Source of the DNA: Rhizobium sp. PDO1-076
Lineage (GTDB): Bacteria; Pseudomonadota; Alphaproteobacteria; Rhizobiales; Rhizobiaceae
DNA length: 64,000 bases
Direction: 5' to 3'
Assembly (NCBI RefSeq): GCF_000247475.1
Contig: NZ_AHZC01000397.1
Coordinates: forward strand, 30,495-94,494
A program made the translations under genes and the position numbers. Positions 16,731 to 26,023 of the stretch are shown here, in pieces; position 1 is the stretch's first letter, and each line of letters starts with the position of its first letter. Under the pieces are notes generated by a model. That model ran no database searches and was not told the DNA's origin. It saw nothing but the letters and a program-made list of their open reading frames with translations.

Positions 16731-19157
16731 ATGAAAAGCCATGCAAGGGTCGTCGTCATCGGTGGTGGTGTCGTCGGGTGCTCGGTCCTCTACCATCTGA
16801 CCAAGTTCGGCTGGACCGATGTCGTGCTTCTGGAGCGCTCGGAACTGACCTCCGGCTCGACCTGGCATGCGGCGGGCGGCATCCATACGATCAACGGTGA
16901 TCCGAACGTTGGCAAGCTGCAGAAATACACGGTCGAGCTTTACAAGGAGATCGAGGAATACTCCGGCCAGGACATCGGCATGCATATGACCTCTGGCCTG
17001 ATGCTGGCGGCGACTACGGAACGTTTCGACTGGATGAAGTCACTGCTGGCCAAGGGCAAATATGCTAATGGCGACGCGCGGCTTATCTCGGCCGAGGAAG
17101 CCTATGAGATGATGCCGCTGCTTGATCCCAAGCAGTTCGTCGGCGCGGTCTTTGATCCGCACGAAGGCCATCTCGACCCCTATGGCACGACCCATGCCTA
17201 TGCCAAGTCGGCAAAGAAGAACGGCGCCGAGATCTATCTGCATACCAAGGTCGAGGATCTGGTGCAGCTTGAAGACGGCACCTGGCGGGTGATCACCGAC
17301 AAGGGCGAAATCCGCGCCGAGCATGTCGTCAATGCCGCCGGTCTCTGGGCACGCGAAGTCGGGCGCATGGTCGGGCTGGAACTGCCGGTGCTCGCCATGG
17401 AGCACATGTATCTGATCACCGAGGACATGCCCGAGGTCATCGAATTCAACAAGACATCGGGCAAGGAGCTGATGCATTGCGTGGACTTTGACGGCGAGAT
17501 CTACATTCGTCAGGAACGCAACGGCATGCTGATGGGCACCTATGAGAAGGATTGCCGGCCGTGGTCGCCGATCGAGACGCCCTGGACCTTTGGCCATGAG
17601 CTGCTGGCGGAAGACCTTGAGCGCATCACATCAGAGCTGGAAGTCGGCTTCCGGCATTTTCCGGCGTTCAACAATGCCGGCATTAAGAAGATCATCAACG
17701 GCCCGTTCACCTTCTCGCCGGACGGCAATCCGCTGGTCGGTCCGGTGCGCGGCATGACCAACTTCTGGTCGGCCTGCGCGGTCATGGCCGGCTTCAGCCA
17801 GGGTGGCGGCGTCGGGCTGGCGCTGGCCAACTGGATCATCGAGGGCGATCCGGGCTTCGACGTGTTTGCCATGGACGTTTGCCGCTACGGCGACTATGCG
17901 ACGCTCGGCTATACCAATGCCAAGGTGCGCGAGAACTATTCCCGCCGCTTCTCGATCCGCTATCCGAACGAGGAACTGCCCGGCGCGCGTCCTCTGCTGA
18001 CCTCGCCTATCTATGACAAGCTGAAATCGGCCGGTGCCGTGTTCGGCGCATCCTACGGGCTGGAGACGCCGCTGTGGTTTGCGCCGGATGGTGTCGAGGA
18101 CAAGTTCTCCTGGCGTCGTTCGACCGATTTCGTGGCCGTCGGTCGTGAGGCTCAGGGCGTGCGCGATAGCGTCGGCTTGATGGAGACTTCGGGTTTCGCC
18201 AAATATACGGTGAGCGGCGAGGGCGCACGGGAATGGCTCGACCACATGCTGGCCGCCAAGATCCCGCAGGTCGGTCGCATGACGCTGGCGCCGATGCTCA
18301 ACGACGCTGGCAAGCTGATCGGCGACTTCACCGTTGCCAATCTTGATGACGAGGAATTCCTGGTGATCGGTTCCGGCATTGCCGAGGACTATCACATGCG
18401 CTGGTTCGAGCAGCATCTGCCCGACGACGGCTCGGTCGAGCTCAATCCGCTCAATCTCGGTCTGCTTGGCCTGTCGATTGCCGGACCGAAGGCGCGCGAC
18501 GTGCTGGCCAAGCTGACGCATCTCGACGTCTCTGACGAGGCCTTTGCCTTCATGGACATTCGTGAAATGGATCTCGGCATGGCGCCGGCCATCGTCGGGC
18601 GGGTCAGCTATACCGGTGATCTCGGCTATGAAATCTGGATGCGGCCGGAATATCAGCGCTATATCTTCGATCTGCTGATGGACGCCGGTGCCGAATTCGG
18701 TATCTCGCTGTTTGGCCTGCGGGCGCTGAATGCACTGCGGCTGGAAAAGAGCTTCGGCAGCTGGTCACGCGAGTATCGCCCACTCTACGGGCCGCTGGAA
18801 GCCGGACTTGGCCGCTTCGTTGCCCTGAAGAAGGAGGCGAATTTCATCGGCAAGACGGCAGCGATCGAAGAAAAGCTTTCCGGCGGCACGCTGCGCTTGC
18901 GCACTTTCATTGTCGATGCCAAGGACGCCGATGTCATCGGCGACGAGCCAATCTCGTTCAAGGGCGAGGTGAGGGGCTGGGTCACGTCCGGCGGCTATGC
19001 GCATCCGAGCGGCGTCTCGGTTGCCATCGGTTATGTGCCGAAGGACATTGCCGACGAGATCGAAGGCTGGGGAATCGAAATCCTCGGCGAGGTTCTTCCC
19101 GCGCACCTGCAGGCTCTGCCGCTTTTTGACGCAAATGGGTCGCGAATGAGAAGCTGA
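16731..19157 (+). CDS. Dimethylglycine/sarcosine dehydrogenase-like FAD enzyme with GcvT domain
   Basis: An 808-residue fusion. The N-terminal FAD oxidoreductase domain has a GGGVVG loop at residues 11-16. The SGSTWHAAGG segment contains His46, which corresponds to the His carrying covalent FAD in dimethylglycine dehydrogenase. A middle FAO_M-like region and C-terminal GcvT and GcvT_C domains (about 440-800) should bind tetrahydrofolate. It probably removes a methyl group from dimethylglycine, sarcosine or a related N-methyl compound; the exact substrate cannot be read from sequence. ATG 16731 has AAAGGAG upstream. It acts logically upstream of, or parallel to, soxBDAG. Confidence 0.88.
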   Translation: MKSHARVVVIGGGVVGCSVLYHLTKFGWTDVVLLERSELTSGSTWHAAGGIHTINGDPNVGKLQKYTVELYKEIEEYSGQDIGMHMTSGLMLAATTERFDWMKSLLAKGKYANGDARLISAEEAYEMMPLLDPKQFVGAVFDPHEGHLDPYGTTHAYAKSAKKNGAEIYLHTKVEDLVQLEDGTWRVITDKGEIRAEHVVNAAGLWAREVGRMVGLELPVLAMEHMYLITEDMPEVIEFNKTSGKELMHCVDFDGEIYIRQERNGMLMGTYEKDCRPWSPIETPWTFGHELLAEDLERITSELEVGFRHFPAFNNAGIKKIINGPFTFSPDGNPLVGPVRGMTNFWSACAVMAGFSQGGGVGLALANWIIEGDPGFDVFAMDVCRYGDYATLGYTNAKVRENYSRRFSIRYPNEELPGARPLLTSPIYDKLKSAGAVFGASYGLETPLWFAPDGVEDKFSWRRSTDFVAVGREAQGVRDSVGLMETSGFAKYTVSGEGAREWLDHMLAAKIPQVGRMTLAPMLNDAGKLIGDFTVANLDDEEFLVIGSGIAEDYHMRWFEQHLPDDGSVELNPLNLGLLGLSIAGPKARDVLAKLTHLDVSDEAFAFMDIREMDLGMAPAIVGRVSYTGDLGYEIWMRPEYQRYIFDLLMDAGAEFGISLFGLRALNALRLEKSFGSWSREYRPLYGPLEAGLGRFVALKKEANFIGKTAAIEEKLSGGTLRLRTFIVDAKDADVIGDEPISFKGEVRGWVTSGGYAHPSGVSVAIGYVPKDIADEIEGWGIEILGEVLPAHLQALPLFDANGSRMRS

Positions 19158-19204
19158 ACCTTTTTCCACAAAGATGGGCTTGCATTAGTGAATGCACAGG
19201 CAAA

Positions 19205-19235
19205 GCAGGTCGCTCTCGGGCGGCCTGCTGATTTC
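19205..19235 (+). terminator. Possible terminator after dehydrogenase gene
   Basis: A 10-pair stem with two G-T wobbles (GCAGGTCGCT with GGCGGCCTGC) and a CTCG loop, followed by TGATTTC. It is weak in its T tract. The rest of the 278-base spacer up to livH should hold the liv promoter. Confidence 0.4.
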
Positions 19236-19435
19236 ATGGGCTTTTTCTGCCGTTTTTTTCAGTTCGCTGGTTTTATCCGCGCCAAACGGCCGGATGGCGG
19301 TAACATTTTGCCGCCTTTTCGCCTTTTTGGCTTCACATTTTCGGACAAAGCGATATGGAATCTCCCGACACCTAGAACCCGCAAGGGATCAACAAAAATG
19401 AGACGCACCACCAAGGCGCGTCCGGGGGATAATAT

Positions 19436-20338
19436 ATGGAGTACTTTATCCAGCAGCTCATCAACGGGCTGACTCTTGGATCCATCTATGGCCTTGTGGC
19501 TATCGGCTATACGATGGTCTACGGTATCATCGGCATGATCAACTTCGCCCATGGTGATATCTTCATGCTCGGCGGCTTCGCCGCTCTCATCGTCTTCCTC
19601 ATCCTGACAACCTTCTTTGCCGGTATCCCGGTCGCGCTTGCGCTGCTGATCATGCTGATCGTCGCGATGGTGATGACGAGCTTGTGGAACTGGACGATCG
19701 AACGGGTTGCCTATCGTCCGCTGCGCGGCTCCTTCCGGCTGGCTCCGCTGATCACGGCGATCGGCATGTCGATCGCCCTGTCGAACTTCATCCAGGTGGC
19801 GCAGGGACCGCGCAACAAGCCGATCCCGCCGCTGATCAGCGACGTGCTGCATATCGGTGCGGTCACGGTCTCGCTGAAGCAGGCGATCATCGTGATGATC
19901 ACCAGCGTCCTGCTCTTCGCATTCTGGTACATCGTCAACAAGACGCCGCTTGGCCGCGCCCAGCGCGCCACCGAACAGGATCGCAAGATGGCGGCGCTGC
20001 TCGGCGTGGATGTCGACAAGACGATTTCCATCACATTCGTCATGGGTGCTGCACTGGCCGCGGTCGCGGGCACGATGTACCTGATGTATTACGGTGTTGC
20101 CTCGTTCAACGATGGCTTCGTTCCGGGCGTGAAGGCTTTCACGGCAGCTGTTCTCGGTGGTATCGGCTCTCTGCCGGGCGCTGTTCTCGGCGGCCTGCTG
20201 ATCGGCCTCATCGAGTCGCTCTGGTCGGCTTACTTCAGCATCGCCTACAAGGATGTCGCCACGTTCGGTCTCCTGGCATTCGTGCTGATCTTCAAGCCCA
20301 CCGGCATCCTCGGCCGGCCGGAAGTCGAGAAGGTTTGA
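19436..20338 (+). CDS. livH: Branched-chain amino acid ABC transporter permease LivH
   Basis: A 300-residue inner-membrane permease with about eight hydrophobic segments. The N-terminal IQQLINGLTLGSIYGLVAIG and GMINFAHGD are diagnostic of LivH, and the GIGSLPGAVLGGLLIGLIE block near the end is the permease-ATPase coupling area. It forms the channel with LivM. It is first in livHMGF and follows a spacer expected to contain the operon promoter. Confidence 0.95.
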   Translation: MEYFIQQLINGLTLGSIYGLVAIGYTMVYGIIGMINFAHGDIFMLGGFAALIVFLILTTFFAGIPVALALLIMLIVAMVMTSLWNWTIERVAYRPLRGSFRLAPLITAIGMSIALSNFIQVAQGPRNKPIPPLISDVLHIGAVTVSLKQAIIVMITSVLLFAFWYIVNKTPLGRAQRATEQDRKMAALLGVDVDKTISITFVMGAALAAVAGTMYLMYYGVASFNDGFVPGVKAFTAAVLGGIGSLPGAVLGGLLIGLIESLWSAYFSIAYKDVATFGLLAFVLIFKPTGILGRPEVEKV

Positions 20339-20342
20339 TCCC

Positions 20343-21734
20343 ATGACAACTTCTGTAAATGAAACTGGTGCCGCTTCGTCCGGCACGATGGCGCGCGCGC
20401 TGAAGGAGGGCCTGTTCGCCGGTCTTCTGTCGCTCGGCCTGTTCAGTCTGTTCATCGGCATCAAGACCGACCAGAACATTTCGAACCAACTGATCTGGTA
20501 TCCGCGCTGGGGCCTGCTGGCGATCTTCGTCATCATCGCAGCCGTCGGCCGGTTTGCCATGGTGGCCTTCGTGCAGCCATGGAATGCCGCCCGCAAGGCG
20601 AACAAGGCTGCTGCGCCGGTCACTGATCTCGATGCCCAGCCGTCCTTCTTCAAGACGCATTTCCTGAAGATCGCCCTGGTGGCGCTCATTCTCTATCCGC
20701 CGGTGATCGTCGCCCTGACCGGTGTTCAGGGCTCCCTGAAATATGTCGACAATTTCGGCATCCAGATCCTGATCTACGTCATGCTGGCCTGGGGTCTGAA
20801 CATCGTCGTCGGTCTCGCCGGTCTGCTCGACCTTGGTTATGTCGCCTTCTATGCGGTTGGTGCCTATACCTACGCATTGCTGTCGCAGAACTTCGGCCTG
20901 TCCTTCTGGATCCTCCTGCCGCTGTCGGGCATTCTGGCTGCGTTCTGGGGTATCATGCTCGGCTTTCCCGTTCTGAGGCTTCGCGGCGACTATCTCGCCA
21001 TCGTGACGCTGGCATTCGGTGAAATCATCCGTCTGGTGCTGATCAACTGGACCGATGTCACCAAGGGCACGTTCGGCATTTCCAGCATTCCGAAGGCAAC
21101 GTTGTTCGGCATGCCTTTCGATGCGTCGCCGGGCGGTTTTGCCAAGACATTCGGCCTGCCGATGTCGTCCGCCTATTACAAGATCTACCTGTTCTACGTG
21201 ATCCTGCTCCTGTGCGGCATCACTGCCTATGTCACCATCAAGCTGCGTCGCATGCCGATCGGCCGTGCCTGGGAAGCGCTTCGTGAAGACGAAATCGCCT
21301 GCCGCTCGCTCGGCATCAACACGGTGACGACCAAGCTGACGGCGTTCTCGATCGGTGCAATGTTCGGCGGCTTTGCCGGTTCGTTCTTCGCCGCCCGCCA
21401 GGGCTTCGTCTCGCCGGAAAGCTTCGTCTTCCTCGAGTCGGCTGTTATCCTTGCCATTGTCGTGCTCGGCGGCATGGGCTCGCTGACTGGTATCGCCATC
21501 GCTGCTATCGTGATGATCGGCGGCACCGAGGCACTGCGTGAAATGGAGTTCCTGAAGCATGTCTTTGGACCTGACTTCACCCCGGAACTCTACCGCATGC
21601 TTCTGTTCGGCCTGGCGATGGTCGTGGTCATGCTGTTCAAGCCTCGCGGCTTTGTCGGCAGCAGAGAACCGACAGCCTTCCTCAAGGAGCGCAAGGCCGT
21701 CTCGGGCAGCTTTACCAAGGAAGGTCACGGCTGA
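20343..21734 (+). CDS. livM: Branched-chain amino acid ABC transporter permease LivM
   Basis: A 463-residue permease with an N-terminal extension of about 110 residues carrying extra hydrophobic segments (about 18-40 and 55-78) before the conserved LivM core (about 125-430). Core signatures are GLNIVVGLAGLLDLGYVAFYAVGAY and LREDEIACRSLGIN. It pairs with LivH. It starts four bases after livH, and its stop overlaps the livG ATG by one base. Confidence 0.95.
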   Translation: MTTSVNETGAASSGTMARALKEGLFAGLLSLGLFSLFIGIKTDQNISNQLIWYPRWGLLAIFVIIAAVGRFAMVAFVQPWNAARKANKAAAPVTDLDAQPSFFKTHFLKIALVALILYPPVIVALTGVQGSLKYVDNFGIQILIYVMLAWGLNIVVGLAGLLDLGYVAFYAVGAYTYALLSQNFGLSFWILLPLSGILAAFWGIMLGFPVLRLRGDYLAIVTLAFGEIIRLVLINWTDVTKGTFGISSIPKATLFGMPFDASPGGFAKTFGLPMSSAYYKIYLFYVILLLCGITAYVTIKLRRMPIGRAWEALREDEIACRSLGINTVTTKLTAFSIGAMFGGFAGSFFAARQGFVSPESFVFLESAVILAIVVLGGMGSLTGIAIAAIVMIGGTEALREMEFLKHVFGPDFTPELYRMLLFGLAMVVVMLFKPRGFVGSREPTAFLKERKAVSGSFTKEGHG

Positions 21735-22618
21735 TGACTTCCGGAACTGAAACGATGAACAAAGACACCATCCTGAAAGTCGAGCATCTGTCGATGCGCT
21801 TTGGCGGCCTGATGGCCATCAATGACTTCTCCTTCGAAGCCAAGCGCGGTGAGATCACCGCGCTGATCGGCCCGAACGGCGCCGGCAAGACCACCGTGTT
21901 CAACTGCATCACCGGCTTCTACAAGCCGACGATGGGGATGATTACGCTTAACCAGAGGGACGGCAGCCAGTATCTGCTCGAGCGCCTTCCGGATTTCGAG
22001 ATCCCCAAGAAGGCCAAGGTCGCCCGGACGTTCCAGAACATCCGGCTGTTTTCGGGTCTGACCGTTCTGGAAAACCTTCTGGTCGCCCAGCATAATGCGC
22101 TGATGAAGGCCTCGGGCTATACGGTCCTTGGCCTGCTGGGTCTGCCGGCCTACAAGAAGGCTGCGGATCTGGCCATCGACAAGGCGCGTTACTGGCTGGA
22201 AAAGGCCGATCTGGTCGATCGTGCCGATGACCCGGCCGGCGACTTGCCCTACGGCGCCCAGCGTCGTCTGGAAATCTGCCGGGCCATGTGCACCGGACCG
22301 GAACTTCTTTGCCTCGACGAACCGGCTGCCGGTCTCAATCCGAAGGAATCGCTGACGCTCAACGCTCTGCTGCGCAGCATCAGTGCGGAAGGCACGTCTC
22401 TGCTCCTGATCGAGCACGACATGTCGGTCGTCATGGAGATTTCCGACCACGTCGTCGTTCTGGAATACGGCAAGAAGATTTCCGACGGTACGCCGGATCA
22501 TGTGAAGAACGACCCGAAGGTGATCGCCGCCTATCTGGGTGTCGAGGATGAAGAATTGGAAGAAGCAATTTCCGAAGTGGAGGCTGTTGCCGAAGAAGTG
22601 TCGGGGGAGAAGAACTGA
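21734..22618 (+). CDS. livG: Branched-chain amino acid ABC transporter ATPase LivG
   Basis: A 294-residue ATPase. Walker A is GPNGAGKTT. An LivG-type insert follows (FQNIRLFSGLTVLENLLVAQHN). The signature region reads LPYGAQRRLEICRAM, Walker B is LLCLDEPAAGL, and the H-loop is LLIEHDMSVV. The C-terminal tail after about 265 is acidic and Glu/Val-rich. It may start at the first ATG or at codon 8; it overlaps its neighbours by one base at each end, implying coupled translation. Confidence 0.96.
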   Translation: MTSGTETMNKDTILKVEHLSMRFGGLMAINDFSFEAKRGEITALIGPNGAGKTTVFNCITGFYKPTMGMITLNQRDGSQYLLERLPDFEIPKKAKVARTFQNIRLFSGLTVLENLLVAQHNALMKASGYTVLGLLGLPAYKKAADLAIDKARYWLEKADLVDRADDPAGDLPYGAQRRLEICRAMCTGPELLCLDEPAAGLNPKESLTLNALLRSISAEGTSLLLIEHDMSVVMEISDHVVVLEYGKKISDGTPDHVKNDPKVIAAYLGVEDEELEEAISEVEAVAEEVSGEKN

Positions 22619-23346
22619 TGTCCTCCGAAGCACTTCTCAAGGTCCAGGGTGTCGAAACCTATTACGGCAATATCCGGGCGCTTGGCGGCGTCGATGTCGA
22701 AGTCAAGCAGGGTGAGATCGTTGCGCTGATCGGCGCCAATGGCGCCGGCAAGTCGACACTGATGATGACGATCTGCGGCAGCCCGCAGGCGCGTGCCGGC
22801 CAGATCATCTTCGACGGCGAGGATATCACCAAGCTGCCGACGCATCTGATCGCGCGTCGCCGCATCGCGCAGTCGCCGGAAGGTCGCCGGATCTTTCCGC
22901 GCATGACCGTCATGGAAAACCTCCAGATGGGGGCTGGCCTCGACAACCTGAAATATTTCAGCGAGGACGTGGAGAAGATCTTCACCATGTTCCCACGCCT
23001 CAAGGAACGCCATGCCCAGCGTGGTGGAACATTGTCGGGTGGCGAGCAGCAGATGCTGTCCATCGGCCGTGCGCTGATGTCGCGTCCGAAACTGCTGCTT
23101 CTCGACGAGCCTTCGCTCGGTCTGGCACCTCTGATCGTCAAGGGGATCTTCGAGGCGATCAAGAAGCTCAACAAGGAAGAAGGGTTGACCGTCTTCCTCG
23201 TCGAGCAGAATGCATTTGCCGCACTGAAGCTGTCCGACCGTGCCTATGTCATGGTCAACGGCAAGGTGACGATGAGCGGCAGCGGGAAAGAGTTGTTGGC
23301 GGACCCGCAGGTCCGGGCGGCTTATCTCGAAGGCGGCCATCACTGA
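22618..23346 (+). CDS. livF: Branched-chain amino acid ABC transporter ATPase LivF
   Basis: A 242-residue ATPase with Walker A GANGAGKST, the LivF-type QSPEGRRIFPRMTVMENL, signature LSGGEQQML, Walker B LLLLDEPSLGLAP and H-loop VEQN. It pairs with LivG to drive the LivHM channel. It starts on the last base of livG's stop codon. Confidence 0.96.
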   Translation: MSSEALLKVQGVETYYGNIRALGGVDVEVKQGEIVALIGANGAGKSTLMMTICGSPQARAGQIIFDGEDITKLPTHLIARRRIAQSPEGRRIFPRMTVMENLQMGAGLDNLKYFSEDVEKIFTMFPRLKERHAQRGGTLSGGEQQMLSIGRALMSRPKLLLLDEPSLGLAPLIVKGIFEAIKKLNKEEGLTVFLVEQNAFAALKLSDRAYVMVNGKVTMSGSGKELLADPQVRAAYLEGGHH

Positions 23347-23364
23347 GCGCGCGGAGGAACTGAC

Positions 23365-23718
23365 ATGCAAGGATTGTTTTTCGAGACGGATACCGGTGTG
23401 CGCACTGTGTTGCGCTTCCTCGTTCTGCTGATCGGCTTCTGGACCGCATGGCGGACCGGCAAGGCCGTGGCCGAGGGCTGGGAAGGCTATGCAAGGGTGT
23501 TCATCTATGTCCTTGGACTTGGTGTGGTGATGCGCTTCCTGCACTTCTCCCTGTTTGCCGGACCCTTCATCAGCCCCTTCTACTACGTCATCGACGTGGT
23601 GCTTCTGCTCGCTTTTGCGGTGGCTGGATTCCAGTCGCGCAGGACGACCCAGATGGTCGATAACTACTACTGGCTCTACGACAGAACTTCCTACTTCTCG
23701 TGGAAGAACAAAGATTGA
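23365..23718 (+). CDS. Small membrane protein encoded after livF (DUF6867-like)
   Basis: A 117-residue protein with about three hydrophobic segments (about 13-29, 44-64, 70-88) and a C-terminal tail rich in Tyr and aromatic residues (NYYWLYDRTSYFSW). I believe it matches DUF6867, seen next to liv genes in rhizobia, but no function is known. It starts 18 bases after livF, so it is probably co-transcribed and may be an accessory of the permease. Confidence 0.75.
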   Translation: MQGLFFETDTGVRTVLRFLVLLIGFWTAWRTGKAVAEGWEGYARVFIYVLGLGVVMRFLHFSLFAGPFISPFYYVIDVVLLLAFAVAGFQSRRTTQMVDNYYWLYDRTSYFSWKNKD

Positions 23719-23859
23719 CAAGCTGTTGTTTTCTGTCCCAGATTGGCGGCAGAGGCGATGGCCCCTAATAAAGAGTGGAACAGTTTTCCGGCGCAGTGTC
23801 AGCGGGTGTTGCGCAGGGTTTCAAGAACCAAACCCGCATAAAAACTTGGGAGTTACAAT

Positions 23860-24975
23860 ATGAAGAAGTCTCTTCTCTCGGCAGTTGCCCTGTCGGCGAT
23901 GGTCGCCTTCAGCGGCAACGCTTGGGCTGATATCCTCGTCGGCGTCGGCGGCCCGCTGACAGGTCCGAACGCGGCATTCGGCGCTCAGCTCCAGAAGGGT
24001 GCTGAACAGGCTGCTGCAGACATCAACGCTGCAGGCGGCATCAACGGCGAGCAGATCAAGATCGTTCTCGGCGACGACGTTTCCGACCCGAAGCAGGGCA
24101 TCTCGGTTGCGAACAAGTTCGTTGCTGACGGCGTGAAGTTCGTGGTTGGCCACTTCAACTCGGGCGTTTCCATCCCGGCGTCTGAAGTCTATGCCGAAAA
24201 CGGCATCCTCGAAATCACCCCGGCTGCTACCAACCCGGTCTTCACCGAGCGCGGCCTGTGGAACACCTTCCGCACCTGCGGCCGAGACGACCAGCAGGGC
24301 GCCGTTGCCGGTGCTTACCTTGCTGAGAAGTTCAAGGACGCCAAGATCGCTGTCGTTCATGACAAGACCCCGTACGGCCAGGGCCTTGCCGACGAAACCA
24401 AGAAGGCAATGAACGCTGCCGGCCTGACGGAAGTCATGTACGAAGGCGTCACCACCGGTGACAAGGACTTCTCGGCCCTCATCGCCAAGATGAAGGAAGC
24501 CGGCGTTTCGATCATCTACTGGGGTGGCCTGCACACCGAAGCTGGTCTGATCATCCGTCAGGCTGCTGACCAGGGCCTCAAGGCTACGCTCGTCTCGGGC
24601 GACGGTATCGTCTCGAACGAACTGGCTTCGATCGCCGGCGACGCTGTCGAAGGCACGCTCAACACCTTCGGTCCTGACCCGACACTGAACCCGGCCAACA
24701 AGGAACTGGTCGAAAAGTTCAAGGCTGCCGGTTTCAACCCGGAAGCTTACACCCTGTATTCCTACGCTGCTCTGCAGACGATCGCTGCCGCTGCCAAGGC
24801 TGCCGGCTCGAACGATGCTGAAGCCGTTGCTGCTGCAATGAAGGAAAAGGGCCCGTTCCCGACAGCTCTCGGCGACATGTCCTTCGACGAAAAGGGTGAC
24901 CCGAAGATCCCGGGCTACATCATGTACGAATGGAAGAAGGGTGCCGACGGCAACTTCACCTACGTCCCGCAATAA
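23860..24975 (+). CDS. Branched-chain amino acid ABC transporter binding protein
   Basis: A 371-residue periplasmic protein with a clear signal peptide ([13 protein letters not shown], cleavage after NAWA near residue 23). The Leu/Ile/Val-binding fold is marked by [32 protein letters not shown] and a [14 protein letters not shown] segment. It follows livHMGF by 141 bases. Its codon use is visibly narrow (many GCT Ala, Lys nearly all AAG), consistent with high expression. The true ligand may be a branched-chain or other neutral amino acid. A strong terminator follows. Confidence 0.93.
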   Translation: MKKSLLSAVALSAMVAFSGNAWADILVGVGGPLTGPNAAFGAQLQKGAEQAAADINAAGGINGEQIKIVLGDDVSDPKQGISVANKFVADGVKFVVGHFNSGVSIPASEVYAENGILEITPAATNPVFTERGLWNTFRTCGRDDQQGAVAGAYLAEKFKDAKIAVVHDKTPYGQGLADETKKAMNAAGLTEVMYEGVTTGDKDFSALIAKMKEAGVSIIYWGGLHTEAGLIIRQAADQGLKATLVSGDGIVSNELASIAGDAVEGTLNTFGPDPTLNPANKELVEKFKAAGFNPEAYTLYSYAALQTIAAAAKAAGSNDAEAVAAAMKEKGPFPTALGDMSFDEKGDPKIPGYIMYEWKKGADGNFTYVPQ

Positions 24976-24998
24976 TTCGATCTTTGATCGGAAAACGG

Positions 24999-25026
24999 AA
25001 AACCCGGCCTTGTGCCGGGTTTTCTG
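24999..25026. terminator. Bidirectional terminator between liv operon and response regulator gene
   Basis: A perfect 10-bp stem (AAAACCCGGC with GCCGGGTTTT) and five-base loop, with T-rich sequence on both outer sides. It separates the plus-strand binding-protein gene from the convergent minus-strand regulator gene. Confidence 0.85.
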
Positions 25027-25099
25027 CATCTGGAGACTGTCGTTGGAGACTGTCGTCGCCGAGTGCGCAAACAAGCGCTGTGCGCATAGGAAACGGAGG

Positions 25100-26023
25100 T
25101 CAGCCCTCGTGCAGAACCTGTGCTGCGCGCACGGCGGCTGATGCGCGATTTTCGACGCCGAGCTTGGAGTAGATCTGCTCGAGGTGCTTGTTGACGGTGC
25201 GCGAGGACAGGCCGAGGATTTCGCCGATGTCGCGGTTTGCCTTGCCCTTGGCGATCCATAGCAGCACCTCGCTTTCGCGGTGCGTGAGGCCGAAGCGCTG
25301 GCGCAGCAGTTCGTCCTCGCTTTGCCGGTTGGCCGAGGTGATGCGGAAGAGATATTCGTCAGCGCCGATCGTGCCCAGGAAGGAAAGCTGCAGGGCGATG
25401 CCGGAAGCGCTGGCGAAGGGGAAGGTGCCTTCGCTTGTCGTTCCACCGGTGGCGCGCCGCTGGGCAAGCCATGTGGCCGTGGCGCTGGCGACCTCGTTGA
25501 TGCCATCGGCTGTGCCGGTGGCGCTTTCAATCAGGCGGCTGGCCTGCGGGGTGGTCCAGTGAACCTGACCGTCGCCACGCACGGCAAGCAGATGGCGACC
25601 GGCGGCATCGAGCGCCACGCGGGCGCTCTGGGCGGAACGGGCGTTGGTCAGATGTACGCGAATGCGGGCGCGCAGCTCATCGATATTGATTGGCTTGGTC
25701 AAATAGTCGACGCCGCCGCTTTCGAGCGCATTGACCACATGCTCTGTTTCGGTGAGGCCGGTCATGAAGATCACGGGGACCTGGGCAACCACCGGATCGG
25801 CCTTCAGGCTGCGGCAGGTCTCGAAACCGTCCATGCCGGGCATGACGGCGTCGAGCAGGATCAGATCCGGACTGATGCGGTTGACGATCGAGAGTGCGGC
25901 ATGGCCGGAAGTGGCGATCAGCACGGAAAAGCCGGATGCCTCCAGCGCCTCGGTCAGGAAGCCGAGCGCATCGGGGCTGTCATCGACGAGCAGAACGATG
26001 TCGCGCCTGCTGGCTTCAACCAT
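25100..26023 (-). CDS. Two-domain response regulator (receiver plus LuxR-type HTH)
   Basis: A 307-residue regulator. The receiver (about 8-125) has the acidic pair in LLVDDSPD, a phosphoacceptor in LILLDAVMPGMDG and Lys in YLTKPI. A linker domain of about 100 residues follows. The C-terminal LuxR-type HTH reads LTHRESEVLLWIAKGKANRDI, then SRTVNKHLEQIYSKLGVENR. ATG 26023 overlaps the end of the upstream kinase gene by eight bases and has AAGGAG at good spacing, so the two are translationally coupled. It is almost certainly the output partner of that kinase. Confidence 0.9.
   Translation of the reverse strand: MVEASRRDIVLLVDDSPDALGFLTEALEASGFSVLIATSGHAALSIVNRISPDLILLDAVMPGMDGFETCRSLKADPVVAQVPVIFMTGLTETEHVVNALESGGVDYLTKPINIDELRARIRVHLTNARSAQSARVALDAAGRHLLAVRGDGQVHWTTPQASRLIESATGTADGINEVASATATWLAQRRATGGTTSEGTFPFASASGIALQLSFLGTIGADEYLFRITSANRQSEDELLRQRFGLTHRESEVLLWIAKGKANRDIGEILGLSSRTVNKHLEQIYSKLGVENRASAAVRAAQVLHEG

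Noticed and set aside
19259..21728. Two long minus-strand frames opposite livH and livM
   Set aside because: They are rich in Arg, Asp, Gln and His in a low-complexity way typical of antisense frames and overlap clear transporter genes.
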